A stretch of DNA of 64,000 nucleotides from JAJYRX01 sp041655275 (GTDB lineage: Bacteria > Pseudomonadota > Gammaproteobacteria > Burkholderiales > Burkholderiaceae_B): the NCBI GenBank assembly GCA_041655275.1, contig JBBAFU010000011.1:47292-111291 (forward strand). The letters are read 5' to 3'. The position numbers and the translations under genes were made by a program. Below, piece by piece: positions 27,681 to 36,682 of this stretch. How positions within the stretch are numbered: position 1 is the first letter of the stretch; each line of letters begins with the position of its first letter. The notes beneath the pieces are model-generated. The model searched no databases. It saw nothing but the letters and a program-made list of their open reading frames with translations, and had not been told where the DNA came from.

Positions 27681-29438
27681 ATGAATACTCGATCCGAAAC
27701 AAGCCCCGCTTCCAACTTCATCCGCACCATCATCGAACAGGATCTGGCTGCCGGCCGTCATGCTGAAAAGCGCTGGGCCGGCCGTCCCGGACCCGCCTCT
27801 GTCCAGGCGGGCGGCACGCTCGACCCAGCGCGCATACGCACGCGCTTTCCACCCGAACCCAACGGCTATCTGCACATCGGCCATGCCAAGAGCATCTGCC
27901 TGAACTTCGGCCTTGCCCGGGATTACGACGGCGCCTGCCACCTGCGTTTCGATGACACCAATCCCGAGAAGGAAGAAGAGGAATATGTGCGTGCCATCAT
28001 CGACATGGTGCAGTGGCTGGGCTTCGACTGGAAATATGGCGATGAGGACAATTGCTATTACGCCAGTGACTACTTTGGCTATATGTACGAGTTTGCCGAA
28101 GCCCTGGTGCGGGCAGGCCATGCCTATGTCGACGAGCAGAGCGCCGAAGAAATCCGCCGGACGCGCGGCACGCTGACCGAGAAAGGCCGGAATTCACCCT
28201 GGCGCGACCGGCCGGCCGAAGAATCCCTGCGCCTGCTGCGCGAGATGCGCGACGGCCGCCACCCGGACGGCAGCATGGCATTGCGCGCACGCATCGACAT
28301 GGGCTCGCCCAATATCAACATGCGCGACCCGGTCATGTATCGCATCCGCCATACGCCGCACCATCGCACCGGCACCCAATGGTGTATCTACCCCATGTAC
28401 TCATGGGCGCACCCGGTGGAAGATGCGCTGGAGACCATCACACACAGCCTGTGTACGCTGGAGTTCGAGGATCAGAGGCCGTTCTACGACTGGATTCTGG
28501 AACGCCTGTGCGAGCTGGGCCAGCTGGCACAGCCCCTGCCGCACCAGTACGAGTTCTCGCGCCTCAACCTCAGTCATGTGGTGACGAGCAAGCGCAAGCT
28601 GCGCCAGCTGGTCGAGGAAGGCCATGTGAGCGGCTGGGATGACCCGCGCATGCCCACGCTCGCAGGACTGCGCAAGCGCGGCTACACGCCGGAATCCATC
28701 CGCCTGTTCTGCCGCCGCCTGGGCGTGAGCAAGGCTGCACAGCACGTGCCCTACAGCGATCTGGAGCAGGCCCTGCGCGATGACCTCGACCCCCGCGCCA
28801 ATCGTGCCGTGGCGGTCCTTGACCCCTTGCGTCTCGTGCTCACCAACTTCCCGGCGGATCGTGTTGAACCCTGCCACGCGCCGCGCAATCCGCACGACCC
28901 CGAGGCCGGCCGGCGTGAATTCCCGCTCACGCGCGAACTGTGGATAGAACGCGATGATTTTCGGGAAGATCCGCCCAGGCGCTATTTCCGGCTATACCCG
29001 GGCAATACCGTCAGGCTGAAGTATGGCTATATCGTACGCTGCACCGGCTGTGTCAAGAATGCCGAAGGCGAAGTTACCGAAGTGCACGCCGAGATCCTGC
29101 CTGACACGCGCAGCGGCACGCCCGGTGCGGATGCCGTCAAGGTCAAGGGCACCATCACCTGGGTGAGCGCATCCCATGCCGTGGCGGCAACCGTGCACCT
29201 GTACGACCGGCTGTTTCGGGAAGCCCATCCCGATGCCGGCGATGCCGATTTCCTGCAGGCCATCAATCCGGACTCCATGCGCAGTGTACAGGCCTGGCTG
29301 GAGCCGGGGCTGCAAGCGGAGCCCGGCGCCACCTGGCAATTCGAACGCCTGGGCTATTTTGTCGCCGACCGTGATGTGTCCACCGCTGAATATCCGGTCA
29401 TCAACCGAATCACCACGCTCAGGGACGCCTGGATTTGA
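27681..29438 (+). CDS. glnS: Glutaminyl-tRNA synthetase
   Basis: A 585-residue class I synthetase charging tRNA-Gln. It has the HIGH motif in PNGYLHIGHAKSICLNFGLA and a KMSKS-type loop VTSKRKLRQLVEEG, followed by the C-terminal anticodon-binding beta-barrels. It carries an extra N-terminal segment of about 45 residues before the HIGH region compared with E. coli. The ATG at 27681 was chosen; the frame stays open upstream but lies in the divergent control region shared with cydA. Its stop overlaps minC by four bases. Confidence 0.95.
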   Translation: MNTRSETSPASNFIRTIIEQDLAAGRHAEKRWAGRPGPASVQAGGTLDPARIRTRFPPEPNGYLHIGHAKSICLNFGLARDYDGACHLRFDDTNPEKEEEEYVRAIIDMVQWLGFDWKYGDEDNCYYASDYFGYMYEFAEALVRAGHAYVDEQSAEEIRRTRGTLTEKGRNSPWRDRPAEESLRLLREMRDGRHPDGSMALRARIDMGSPNINMRDPVMYRIRHTPHHRTGTQWCIYPMYSWAHPVEDALETITHSLCTLEFEDQRPFYDWILERLCELGQLAQPLPHQYEFSRLNLSHVVTSKRKLRQLVEEGHVSGWDDPRMPTLAGLRKRGYTPESIRLFCRRLGVSKAAQHVPYSDLEQALRDDLDPRANRAVAVLDPLRLVLTNFPADRVEPCHAPRNPHDPEAGRREFPLTRELWIERDDFREDPPRRYFRLYPGNTVRLKYGYIVRCTGCVKNAEGEVTEVHAEILPDTRSGTPGADAVKVKGTITWVSASHAVAATVHLYDRLFREAHPDAGDADFLQAINPDSMRSVQAWLEPGLQAEPGATWQFERLGYFVADRDVSTAEYPVINRITTLRDAWI

Positions 29439-30184
29439 AAAGCAAAGATTCTCTCGCGCTGGATTTCAAAAGTGCCACGCTGTACGCCTTGCGCGTCGTG
29501 CTGCACGACAGCGACACCGGGGCCCTGTGCGCCGCGCTCGATCAGCGCATGCGCGACGCCGGCAGCTTCTTCAAGGATGAGCCCGTCGTCATCGATGCAC
29601 ATGCGCTGGACACACCGCCGGACTGGACCGCCCTGATGCAGGCATTGCGCGCACACAGCCTGCACCCCATGGGGGTCACGGCCGCCGAAACCATGATGGC
29701 CGCCGCCCGGGAAGCAGGTCTTGTCAGCGTGGAGCTGTCCGCCAGCACGCCGAAAGCGGCCGTTGCCGAGACGATGCCGCCCGCCGATCTGGCCAAACCC
29801 CGGACCGCAGCGGCACCGCCACCGGAAGATGGCCGGCCTGCACCGGCACCGGCGGCCCTGGTGGTTGACGGCCCCCTGCGCTCCGGTCAGCGTGTCTACG
29901 CCCGCGCCACCGACCTGATCGTCATCGGCATGGTCAGCCAGGGGGCCGAAGTCATTGCCGATGGCAATATCCACGTCTACGGCCCCCTGCGCGGCAAGGC
30001 CATGGCCGGTGCGCGCGGCAATACGGCGGCACGCATCCTGACCACCTGCCTGGAGCCCGAGCTCATCGCCATCGCCGGCGTCTACCGCGCGCTGGAAGCC
30101 AGGCTCGAACCCGAACTGCATCGACGCCCCGCCCTTGTCCAGCTCGAAGGCGATCGCCTGCAGCTGCGTGCGCTGGATGGCTGA
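29435..30184 (+). CDS. minC: Septum site-determining protein MinC
   Basis: A 249-residue inhibitor of FtsZ ring assembly at the poles. The N-terminal domain (residues 1-105) meets FtsZ. A Pro/Ala-rich linker (about 108-145) follows. The C-terminal beta-helix has RSGQRVYARATDLIVIG and GAEVIADGNIHVYGPLRGKAMAG and binds MinD. It starts with TTG within the glnS stop (TTGA), so it is probably coupled to glnS translation. The gap of 92 bases to minD holds a GC hairpin (30186-30207) without a T-run. Confidence 0.93.
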   Translation: MKSKDSLALDFKSATLYALRVVLHDSDTGALCAALDQRMRDAGSFFKDEPVVIDAHALDTPPDWTALMQALRAHSLHPMGVTAAETMMAAAREAGLVSVELSASTPKAAVAETMPPADLAKPRTAAAPPPEDGRPAPAPAALVVDGPLRSGQRVYARATDLIVIGMVSQGAEVIADGNIHVYGPLRGKAMAGARGNTAARILTTCLEPELIAIAGVYRALEARLEPELHRRPALVQLEGDRLQLRALDG

Positions 30185-30276
30185 CCCGGGGGTGGCCCGC
30201 GCCCCGGACATCACGACAAGGCCAGGCTTTTGATTTACCATAGCGGGCATCACTGACATAGGGGAATGCACTCATC

Positions 30277-31092
30277 ATGGCACGCATAGTTGTGGTGACT
30301 TCAGGCAAGGGCGGCGTTGGCAAGACCACGACCAGCGCCAGCTTTTCTTCCGGCCTCGCCATGCGGGGCCACAAAACCGTGGTCATCGACTTCGACGTCG
30401 GTCTGCGCAATCTTGATCTCGTCATGGGTTGCGAGCGCCGCGTCGTCTACGATTTCGTCAACGTCATCCAGGGCGACGCCAGCCTGAATCAGGCGCTGAT
30501 TCGCGACAAGCAGCTGGAAAACCTCTTCATCCTGCCCGCCTCCCAGACGCGCGACAAGGATGCACTCACCCGCGAAGGGGTGGAGAAAGTGCTCACCGAG
30601 CTCGACGAGATGGGCTTCGAATACATTGTGTGCGATTCGCCGGCGGGCATAGAGACCGGGGCCCTGATGGCAGCCTATTTCGCGGACGACGCCCTGGTGG
30701 TAACGAACCCCGAAGTCTCCTCCGTGAGAGACTCGGATCGCATCCTGGGCATCCTGTCAGCCAAATCGCGCCGCGCCGAGCAGGGCGAGGAGCCCGTCAA
30801 GGAATACCTGCTGCTCACCCGCTACAGCCCCAAGCGTGTGGCCGAAGGCGAGATGCTGTCCATCAAGGACATCGAAGACATCCTGCGCATCCGCCTGATT
30901 GGCGTCACGCCCGAGTCGGAAGACGTACTCCAGGCCTCCAACCAGGGCATCGCCGCCATCCATCTTCGTGACAGCGACGTGGCCCAGGCCTACAAGGACA
31001 TCGTGGCCCGTTATCTTGGCGAGGAAATACCCCTGCGCTTCACCGAGTATGCGCGGCCCGGGCTGTTGAAGCGCATGTTCGGGGGGAAGTGA
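30277..31092 (+). CDS. minD: Septum site-determining ATPase MinD
   Basis: A 271-residue ATPase that recruits MinC to the membrane and oscillates with MinE. It has the deviant Walker A GKGGVGKTT near residue 8, the switch region DFDVGLRNLDLVMG, CDSPAGIETGA and a C-terminal amphipathic membrane-targeting helix (GLLKRMFGGK). MinE begins two bases after its stop. Together with minC and minE this completes the division-site selection system. Confidence 0.97.
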   Translation: MARIVVVTSGKGGVGKTTTSASFSSGLAMRGHKTVVIDFDVGLRNLDLVMGCERRVVYDFVNVIQGDASLNQALIRDKQLENLFILPASQTRDKDALTREGVEKVLTELDEMGFEYIVCDSPAGIETGALMAAYFADDALVVTNPEVSSVRDSDRILGILSAKSRRAEQGEEPVKEYLLLTRYSPKRVAEGEMLSIKDIEDILRIRLIGVTPESEDVLQASNQGIAAIHLRDSDVAQAYKDIVARYLGEEIPLRFTEYARPGLLKRMFGGK

Positions 31093-31093
31093 T

Positions 31094-31363
31094 ATGTCGT
31101 TTCTTTCCTTTCTGCTTGGCAGCAAGAAGTCTTCCGCCAAAGTCGCCAAGGATCGCCTGCAGCTGATTCTCATCAACGAACGCGGCGAGAATCGGGGCTC
31201 GCCCGACTTCCTGCCCCAGCTTCAGAAAGAGCTGGTGGAGGTCATCTCGAAGTACGTCCACATCGATCCCAAGGACATCCAGGTGAATCTCGAACGCCAG
31301 GATTCGCTCGAGGTGCTGGAAGTCAAGATAGAGATGCCGCCGCAGGCGGCCGGCACACGCTAA
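31094..31363 (+). CDS. minE: Cell division topological specificity factor MinE
   Basis: An 89-residue MinD activator. The N-terminal membrane-binding and anti-MinCD region begins MSFLSFLLGSKKSSAKVAKDR. The C-terminal dimerisation domain has ELVEVISKYVHIDPKDIQV. It is the last gene of the high-GC backbone before the low-GC insert. Confidence 0.96.
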   Translation: MSFLSFLLGSKKSSAKVAKDRLQLILINERGENRGSPDFLPQLQKELVEVISKYVHIDPKDIQVNLERQDSLEVLEVKIEMPPQAAGTR

Positions 31364-31481
31364 CGCGAACTTTATGACCTTCGCCTGTTAGCGGCTGTGC
31401 CAGAGACCGGCCCCGACGCCCGTCCCAACTGACAAATTACATGACCTGCATCCGCCCTGTCCATGAATAGACTCAACCACA

Positions 31482-31505
31482 ACCATTAGGGTTAAACCTA
31501 GTGGT
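31482..31505. promoter_or_regulatory. Near-palindrome, candidate operator of the catabolic module
   Basis: Two 12-base arms, ACCATTAGGGTT and AAACCTAGTGGT, are reverse complements at 10 of 12 positions and abut without a spacer. The site lies about 120 bases before the CoA-transferase gene. A FadR-type regulator is encoded in the same cluster, so it is a reasonable candidate binding site. No -35/-10 pair is clear. Confidence 0.4.
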
Positions 31506-31623
31506 CGGTGAACATCTTCTTTTTTTAAGATAAACCCCAAGACATCAGACGTCCTACGTCCAACATCGTAAGACTACTCATAGCGTCACCAGCAACGATG
31601 TCCATGTATCAAAAGGGAATCCA

Positions 31624-32808
31624 ATGTCTGAACAAGGTCCACTGAGCCGCTTTACAGTTCTCGATCTAACTCAAGTACGCTCAGGCCCAGCTGCCGTCCG
31701 CCAATTTTCCGATTGGGGCGCCAACGTCATAAAAATTGAATCACCGTCAAAGCTTTTGGATGATAAGCCTGGCGGATCAGCACAATTTGCAGATTATCAA
31801 AACACTCATAGAAACAAAAAGTCTATTACGTTAAATCTGAAAGCACCTGCCGGATTAAAAATCTTCTACGACCTCGTAAAGCATGCAGATGTTGTGATAG
31901 AAAATTTCAGACCAAACGTAAAAGAAAGACTCAAGATCGACTACGAAACACTATGCAAGATCAATCCACGTATCATACTTGCAAGCGTGTCCGGCTTCGG
32001 CCAGACAGGCCCATATCAAGATCGGCCAGGTCTGGACCAGATTGCACAGGGCCTGTCTGGCCTAATGTCAGTAACAGGAGAACCTGGAAGGGGACCAATG
32101 AGAGCCGGAATTCCCGTCGCAGATCTTAGTGCCGGACTGAGCTGCGCCCTCGGCACTCTTGTCGCACTGCTCGAACGAGAAGTTAGCGGCCGGGGGCAAT
32201 GGGTACACACCTCACTACTGCAAGCGCAGCTCTGGATGATGGATTTCCAAGCTATACGATGGCTTATTAATAATCATATTCCACAACAAAGCGGAAATGA
32301 TCACCCAACCAGCAGCCCAACCGGTGTATTTATTACTAAAGATGGATATGTAAATATTGCGGCAATGGGCAACGAAATATTTGCTCGCCTCTGCCGTGTT
32401 CTGGATCTCTCTACCCTAGTAGAAGATCCGAGGTTCATCAATGTCCTTGCCCGCGCCGAAAATCGAGTCGAACTTAATAAGTTGATTAACGAAAAAACCC
32501 AAGCGCAGACAACGCAACATTGGGTCAGTTGTCTCAATCAATCTGGCGTGCCTTGCGGTCCGATCCTAAACATGAAAGAAACCTTTTTGGATGCTCAAGT
32601 ACGCTCTCAAAATGTGACGAGACCCCTTATGCATCCTAAAGCAGGACGGTTGGAGGTCATGGGCCCTCCATTCAATATGAGTCGCTCCCATAGTACAAAT
32701 TATACTTCCGCTCCAGAGCGCGGTGATAACAATAACGAGATTTATCGGAAAATACTGGGATTATCATCGAAGCAACTTGAAGAGCTCAAACATCAGGGAG
32801 CGATCTAA
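31624..32808 (+). CDS. CaiB/BaiF family (class III) CoA transferase
   Basis: A 394-residue enzyme that moves CoA between a donor such as succinyl- or acetyl-CoA and a carboxylic acid, forming an acyl-CoA by way of an enzyme aspartyl-CoA intermediate. The family aspartate is D167 in IPVADLSAGLSCALGTL; other family blocks are VRSGPAAVRQFSDWGANVIKIE, HRNKKSITLNLK and SGFGQTGPY. AAGGGA precedes the ATG. It opens the cluster and abuts the regulator gene (ATG of the next gene overlaps its stop by one base). It would activate the acid handled by this module; the substrate is unknown. Confidence 0.88.
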   Translation: MSEQGPLSRFTVLDLTQVRSGPAAVRQFSDWGANVIKIESPSKLLDDKPGGSAQFADYQNTHRNKKSITLNLKAPAGLKIFYDLVKHADVVIENFRPNVKERLKIDYETLCKINPRIILASVSGFGQTGPYQDRPGLDQIAQGLSGLMSVTGEPGRGPMRAGIPVADLSAGLSCALGTLVALLEREVSGRGQWVHTSLLQAQLWMMDFQAIRWLINNHIPQQSGNDHPTSSPTGVFITKDGYVNIAAMGNEIFARLCRVLDLSTLVEDPRFINVLARAENRVELNKLINEKTQAQTTQHWVSCLNQSGVPCGPILNMKETFLDAQVRSQNVTRPLMHPKAGRLEVMGPPFNMSRSHSTNYTSAPERGDNNNEIYRKILGLSSKQLEELKHQGAI

Positions 32809-33554
32809 TGCAAAATATTGAGGTATACGATGTCATCTCATCAAGGTCGAATCCGCGCCGTACATTACCGCAACACGTCATTATCCAAATATCAGAACTA
32901 GTCGATAAAAATGAGCTGCAACCAGGAGATCAACTACCGTCCGAAACGCAATTAATGGAGCATTTCGGAGTAAGCCGTAATGTAATTCGTGAAGCTGTCG
33001 CATCATTAAAATCTGCAGGCGTATTGGAGGTTCGCCGTGGCCTTGGCACATTTGTGAATAAAAAATCAATATATCGCGGATTCAAAGTACAACCCCACGA
33101 TCTCCTAGATCTGGAAAATTTGAAACATATTTATGATTTGCGTGTTGAAATTGAATCAGGGGCGGCTGCTATTGCCGCAAATACACGTACTAAGGCGCAA
33201 GCCGAAAGACTGGAACAGGCTCTAATGAGGGTTAATCAAGGCGCTGGAAATTGGCAACAAGGCGCCCAATCAGCGATTGATTTTCATTTGGCAATTGCCG
33301 ATGCGACAAATAATCCTCACTTCAAACAGCTGATGGCATACCTTCATGAAGTTATCCACAAAGGAATCAGAACTCTACGTTACAAGGCTGACGGCAGCGA
33401 ACGTGCACTACAAATTGAACATGAACATCAGGAAATTTTCATAGCAATAAAAAACAAAAAACCATCTGATGCTCGCAATGCGATGCGTGAACACCTTCGA
33501 AACGCCATCAACTATTATCAGCTGCGTCCGTCCAAGAAAAAGAATAATGAATAA
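32808..33554 (+). CDS. FadR subfamily GntR transcriptional regulator
   Basis: A 248-residue regulator. The N-terminal winged HTH (about residues 20-85) has LQPGDQLPSETQLMEHFGVS and VLEVRRGLGTFV. An FCD ligand-binding domain follows from about residue 100, with Asp/His residues (FHLAIADATNNPHF, REHLRNAI) typical of metal-assisted carboxylate binding. It sits inside the cluster in the same direction, so it most likely senses a pathway acid and controls these genes. Confidence 0.9.
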   Translation: MQNIEVYDVISSRSNPRRTLPQHVIIQISELVDKNELQPGDQLPSETQLMEHFGVSRNVIREAVASLKSAGVLEVRRGLGTFVNKKSIYRGFKVQPHDLLDLENLKHIYDLRVEIESGAAAIAANTRTKAQAERLEQALMRVNQGAGNWQQGAQSAIDFHLAIADATNNPHFKQLMAYLHEVIHKGIRTLRYKADGSERALQIEHEHQEIFIAIKNKKPSDARNAMREHLRNAINYYQLRPSKKKNNE

Positions 33555-33576
33555 ACGGGAAGGGAAAGGAAACCCG

Positions 33577-34371
33577 ATGGATAACATCAGAGAATCGATA
33601 ATCATCAAAAAAACTGCAGCGACTGGCCAGATAATTTTCAATGACCCGAAGCGTTACAATGCCGTTTCATTCGTCATGTGGGAGAAATTGAAGAATGCAC
33701 TCGTGCGTTTCGCACAAGATAGTGATGTGAGATCAATCGTTTTTCTCGGCGCAGGCGATAAAGCTTTTGTCAGCGGAGCTAATATTTCTGAATTTGAACA
33801 GTTACGCACCAAATCAGAAGACGTTCAGCTATACGAAGAGATAGTAGAAGAAGTACAATTAATGATATTAAACTATCCAAAACCTACGATTGCAAAGATC
33901 AGAGGCTATTGCCTTGGAGTAGGCATGGGAATAGCACTTTGTTGCGATATCCGTATCGCGAGTGTCACCGGAATATTTGCAATTCCCGCTGCACGCCTCG
34001 GAATAGGATATCGTCTTTCCGCTGTTGCGAACATTATACGTCAAACAGGCGCCGCGACGGCTCTTGATATATTGCTCTCTGCTCGTCGCTTTACGGCGGA
34101 AGAAGCTCTTAATCGCGGACTAGTGCATTATGTGATTGCAGACGAGCAGTTGGATAAATTTGTCAATCAATATATAAGCGAAGTTAATCAAAATGCCCCC
34201 ATGACACTCACATTGGCAAAAGAAATGATTAATGCATTAACTCAAACACCGCAGCACATAGATAATGCCTATTTTGCGCGACGAGTTCGCGAATGTTATG
34301 AGAGTAATGATCATAAGGAAGGAAAAGCGGCATTTAAAGAGAAACGTTTCCCCAGATTCTTGGGAAACTAG
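33577..34371 (+). CDS. Enoyl-CoA hydratase/isomerase family protein (catalytic Glu positions changed)
   Basis: A 264-residue crotonase-fold protein. The CoA-binding and oxyanion-hole regions are present (AFVSGANISEFEQL near residue 63 and RGYCLGVGMGIALCCDIRIAS near 109). The block that carries the two catalytic glutamates of true hydratases reads FAIPAARLGIGYRLSAVANI (residues 134-152), so both glutamates appear replaced. It may catalyse another crotonase-type reaction. The ATG at 33577 has AAAGGAAA upstream and is preferred over an ATG at 33547. Confidence 0.83.
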   Translation: MDNIRESIIIKKTAATGQIIFNDPKRYNAVSFVMWEKLKNALVRFAQDSDVRSIVFLGAGDKAFVSGANISEFEQLRTKSEDVQLYEEIVEEVQLMILNYPKPTIAKIRGYCLGVGMGIALCCDIRIASVTGIFAIPAARLGIGYRLSAVANIIRQTGAATALDILLSARRFTAEEALNRGLVHYVIADEQLDKFVNQYISEVNQNAPMTLTLAKEMINALTQTPQHIDNAYFARRVRECYESNDHKEGKAAFKEKRFPRFLGN

Positions 34372-34465
34372 CGTTAGACGGACACGTCGATTTATAGCAG
34401 GAATCACTTAGAGTAGTAATTTCCATCGCACCCATTTTATCTTCATATAACAGAGGAGACATATA

Positions 34466-35437
34466 ATGATCTTTTCCAAACTATTGCAAACAATAACAAT
34501 AAGCTTATTTGGCGTCGTTTCAGTGGCACAAGCCGAGGCTGATTATCCTACACGCCCTATAACAATGATAATTCCCTTCGCGCCGGGTGGCGCTACTGAC
34601 ATTGTTGGACGGTTGGCCGCGGACTATCTATCTAAAGAATTAGGCCAACCCGTTGTCCCCGTGAATCGTGCAGGTGCTGGCGGCTCCATTGGCGCAAGCG
34701 CACTGGCCAAGGCGGATGCAGATGGCTATACCCTCGGTGTAGCGACAGTCTCTACGCATGTGGTCAATCCCATCGTGATGCAACTGGACTATGATCCTCA
34801 CGACGCATTGCTGCCTGTCATCCGGGTTGCAGCAGTGCCTAACGTATTGGCCGTCAATGATACGGTACCCGCAAAGACCATGGGCGAGTTCATCGCCTTG
34901 CTGCAGAAAAATCCGGATCAGCATAGTTTCGCCTCTGCTGGTATCGGCGGTATCAATCACATCATGTGCGAAATGTTTATGGCATCGTCTGATACCAAAA
35001 TGATGCATATTCCCTACAAGGGGTCTGGACCTGCAATGGCTGATGTGATTGGTGGTCGTGTAGATGCGATTTGCGATCAGATTTCCTCCTCCCAAGCACA
35101 CATTCAGTCCGGCAAGTTACGCGCGCTGGCCGTTGCAGCCCCAGAACGTCTGGCGAGCCTACCAGAAGTACCTACATTTGAAGAGCTGGAACTGCCGGAT
35201 GTGAACTCCATGGCCTGGTATGGAATCATGACGCCCAAAGGTACGCCTCAATTCATCATTGATAAGGTTAATACCGCACTCAATAGAGCACTTGGAAGTG
35301 AACCCATGATATCGGCATTGAAAGCAACCGGATCCATTCCTATTGGTGGAACTCAACAAGAATTTGCCGACATCATCAACGATGATTCTGAAAAGATCGG
35401 CCACGTAGTTAAGACAAGAAATATCTCAATTCAATAA
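34466..35437 (+). CDS. Bug/TctC family periplasmic solute-binding receptor
   Basis: A 323-residue periplasmic binding protein of the tripartite tricarboxylate transporter family. A signal peptide (about 24 residues ending VSVAQAEA) precedes the mature start DYPTRPITMIIPFAPGGATDIVGRLAADYL, the family hallmark. Further blocks are VNRAGAGGSIGA and MHIPYKGSGPAMADVIGG. A strong AGAGGAGA lies before the ATG. These receptors bind carboxylates or aromatic acids. No TctA/TctB membrane genes are nearby, so it must use shared ones or act as a sensor. It is the most GC-rich gene of the insert. Confidence 0.9.
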   Translation: MIFSKLLQTITISLFGVVSVAQAEADYPTRPITMIIPFAPGGATDIVGRLAADYLSKELGQPVVPVNRAGAGGSIGASALAKADADGYTLGVATVSTHVVNPIVMQLDYDPHDALLPVIRVAAVPNVLAVNDTVPAKTMGEFIALLQKNPDQHSFASAGIGGINHIMCEMFMASSDTKMMHIPYKGSGPAMADVIGGRVDAICDQISSSQAHIQSGKLRALAVAAPERLASLPEVPTFEELELPDVNSMAWYGIMTPKGTPQFIIDKVNTALNRALGSEPMISALKATGSIPIGGTQQEFADIINDDSEKIGHVVKTRNISIQ

Positions 35438-35452
35438 ATAAGATATTATAGG

Positions 35453-35489
35453 GCGGTTCCGGTACAATTAGCCTTGATACTGGGACCGC
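35453..35489. repeat. Inverted repeat between tctC and nitrilase genes
   Basis: GCGGTTCC (35453-35460) pairs with GGGACCGC (35482-35489), with one G-T pair and a 21-base loop. There is no T-run, so it is not a standard terminator. It could be a processing or attenuation element within the operon. Confidence 0.35.
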
Positions 35490-35548
35490 AACCTCTCGGA
35501 CAGAATATCAGTCATGATCTGATCAGGAACGGATATAAGGGATGCACC

Positions 35549-36571
35549 ATGAGACGTTACCCGAAATATAAAGTTGCGGCCGCGCACGTTGCGCCCGTAT
35601 TAGGGGACATCGGACAAACAGTTGACAAGGTATGTCACGTAATACGAGATGCCTCCAGCCGAGGAGTCAAGCTCCTTGCCTTTTCAGAAGCTTTCATTCC
35701 AGGTTATCCGACCTGGTGTCGGGTCACTGCTCCAATTGACTCACATGGCCTTTTTTCTTATCTTGCAGCAAACGCAATTTATGTCGACGGCCCGGAAATT
35801 GACCAAATTCGTTCAACCGCAGCGCAACACGATATCTTTGTATCTATCGGCTTTAGCGAAGCGACCTCAGTAAGTGTTGGGTGTATTTGGAATTCAAATA
35901 TATTGATCTCGAACACGGGAACTGTACTGAATCACCATCGAAAGCTAGTGCCAACCTTTGCAGAGAAACTGGTTTGGGCCAATGGAGACGGTGCAGGATT
36001 GCGGGTATCTGATACAGAGCTCGGAAAAATTGGAATGCTAATCTGCGGCGAAAACACGAACCCACTTGCGCGATATTGTCTGATGGCACAAGGAGAGCAA
36101 GTACATATATCCTCATATCCTGCGGTAGTCGCTGATAGAACCGCATCAGGAGAACCTGGGTACGATCTTGAGGAGGCTATCCGGATTCGTGCTGCTGCAC
36201 ATTCGTTCGAAGCAAAAGCATTCAATATTGTTGCATCTACGCCATACGATGACACTGCGAAAGCCTTTCTGGCTCAATATTTGGATGACACTACGATGCA
36301 GATGTTGGCAGATTCACCCAAAGCTGTATCGATGGTACTTGACCCATCCGGAAAAATTATCAGTGATACTTTATGCGAAACCGAAGGCCTGTGCGTTGCC
36401 GATATTGATGTATCAAAGTGCGTGGAACCAAAACGTGTACATGACGTTGTTGGTTATTACAACCGATTTGATGTTTTTGATTTACGCGTGAATCGTACAA
36501 GACAGGTACCGATCAGCTTTACTGGTCAGTCAGATTTTGACAGGACTATAAGTTCTGACAACGAAGATTAA
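35549..36571 (+). CDS. Nitrilase family carbon-nitrogen hydrolase
   Basis: A 340-residue enzyme of the nitrilase branch, which converts nitriles to carboxylic acids and ammonia. The Glu-Lys-Cys triad is visible: E47 (AFSEAFIPGYPTW), K132 (HHRKLVPTFAEK) and C166 (MLICGENTNPLAR). Length and the GENTNPLAR motif fit true nitrilases rather than amidases. The ATG at 35549 has ATAAGGGA upstream; an earlier ATG at 35474 would add a poorly matching leader. It closes the cluster, implying that the module starts from a nitrile whose acid is then activated by the CoA transferase (inference). Confidence 0.88.
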   Translation: MRRYPKYKVAAAHVAPVLGDIGQTVDKVCHVIRDASSRGVKLLAFSEAFIPGYPTWCRVTAPIDSHGLFSYLAANAIYVDGPEIDQIRSTAAQHDIFVSIGFSEATSVSVGCIWNSNILISNTGTVLNHHRKLVPTFAEKLVWANGDGAGLRVSDTELGKIGMLICGENTNPLARYCLMAQGEQVHISSYPAVVADRTASGEPGYDLEEAIRIRAAAHSFEAKAFNIVASTPYDDTAKAFLAQYLDDTTMQMLADSPKAVSMVLDPSGKIISDTLCETEGLCVADIDVSKCVEPKRVHDVVGYYNRFDVFDLRVNRTRQVPISFTGQSDFDRTISSDNED

Positions 36572-36682
36572 GACGATTACACCAGTCTTGTTTAATTGAG
36601 AAAATTCACTTCGATAATCGAAAAACACTATCTCGATTTTGATCAGATCTGCCAGATAAACGACTGTATCGCACCCTCCAAC

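Larger units (their letters stand above)
31364..36682. other. Low-GC insert (probable genomic island) with a carboxylate/nitrile catabolic module
   Basis: Between minE and livF the base composition falls visibly, to roughly 40-50% G+C by eye against well over 60% on both sides. Codon use changes to A/T-ending codons. The five genes inside run in one direction. Their GC is uneven: the tctC gene is richer than the others, suggesting a mosaic. I see no integrase, tRNA or clear flanking repeat, so the mechanism of entry is not apparent. The stretch 31364-31623 before the first gene holds a 24-base dyad but no convincing gene. Confidence 0.75.

Noticed and set aside
31364..36682. Possible phage or integrase-driven island with attachment sites
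   Set aside because: No integrase, tRNA end or flanking direct repeat could be found by eye, so only composition supports the insert.
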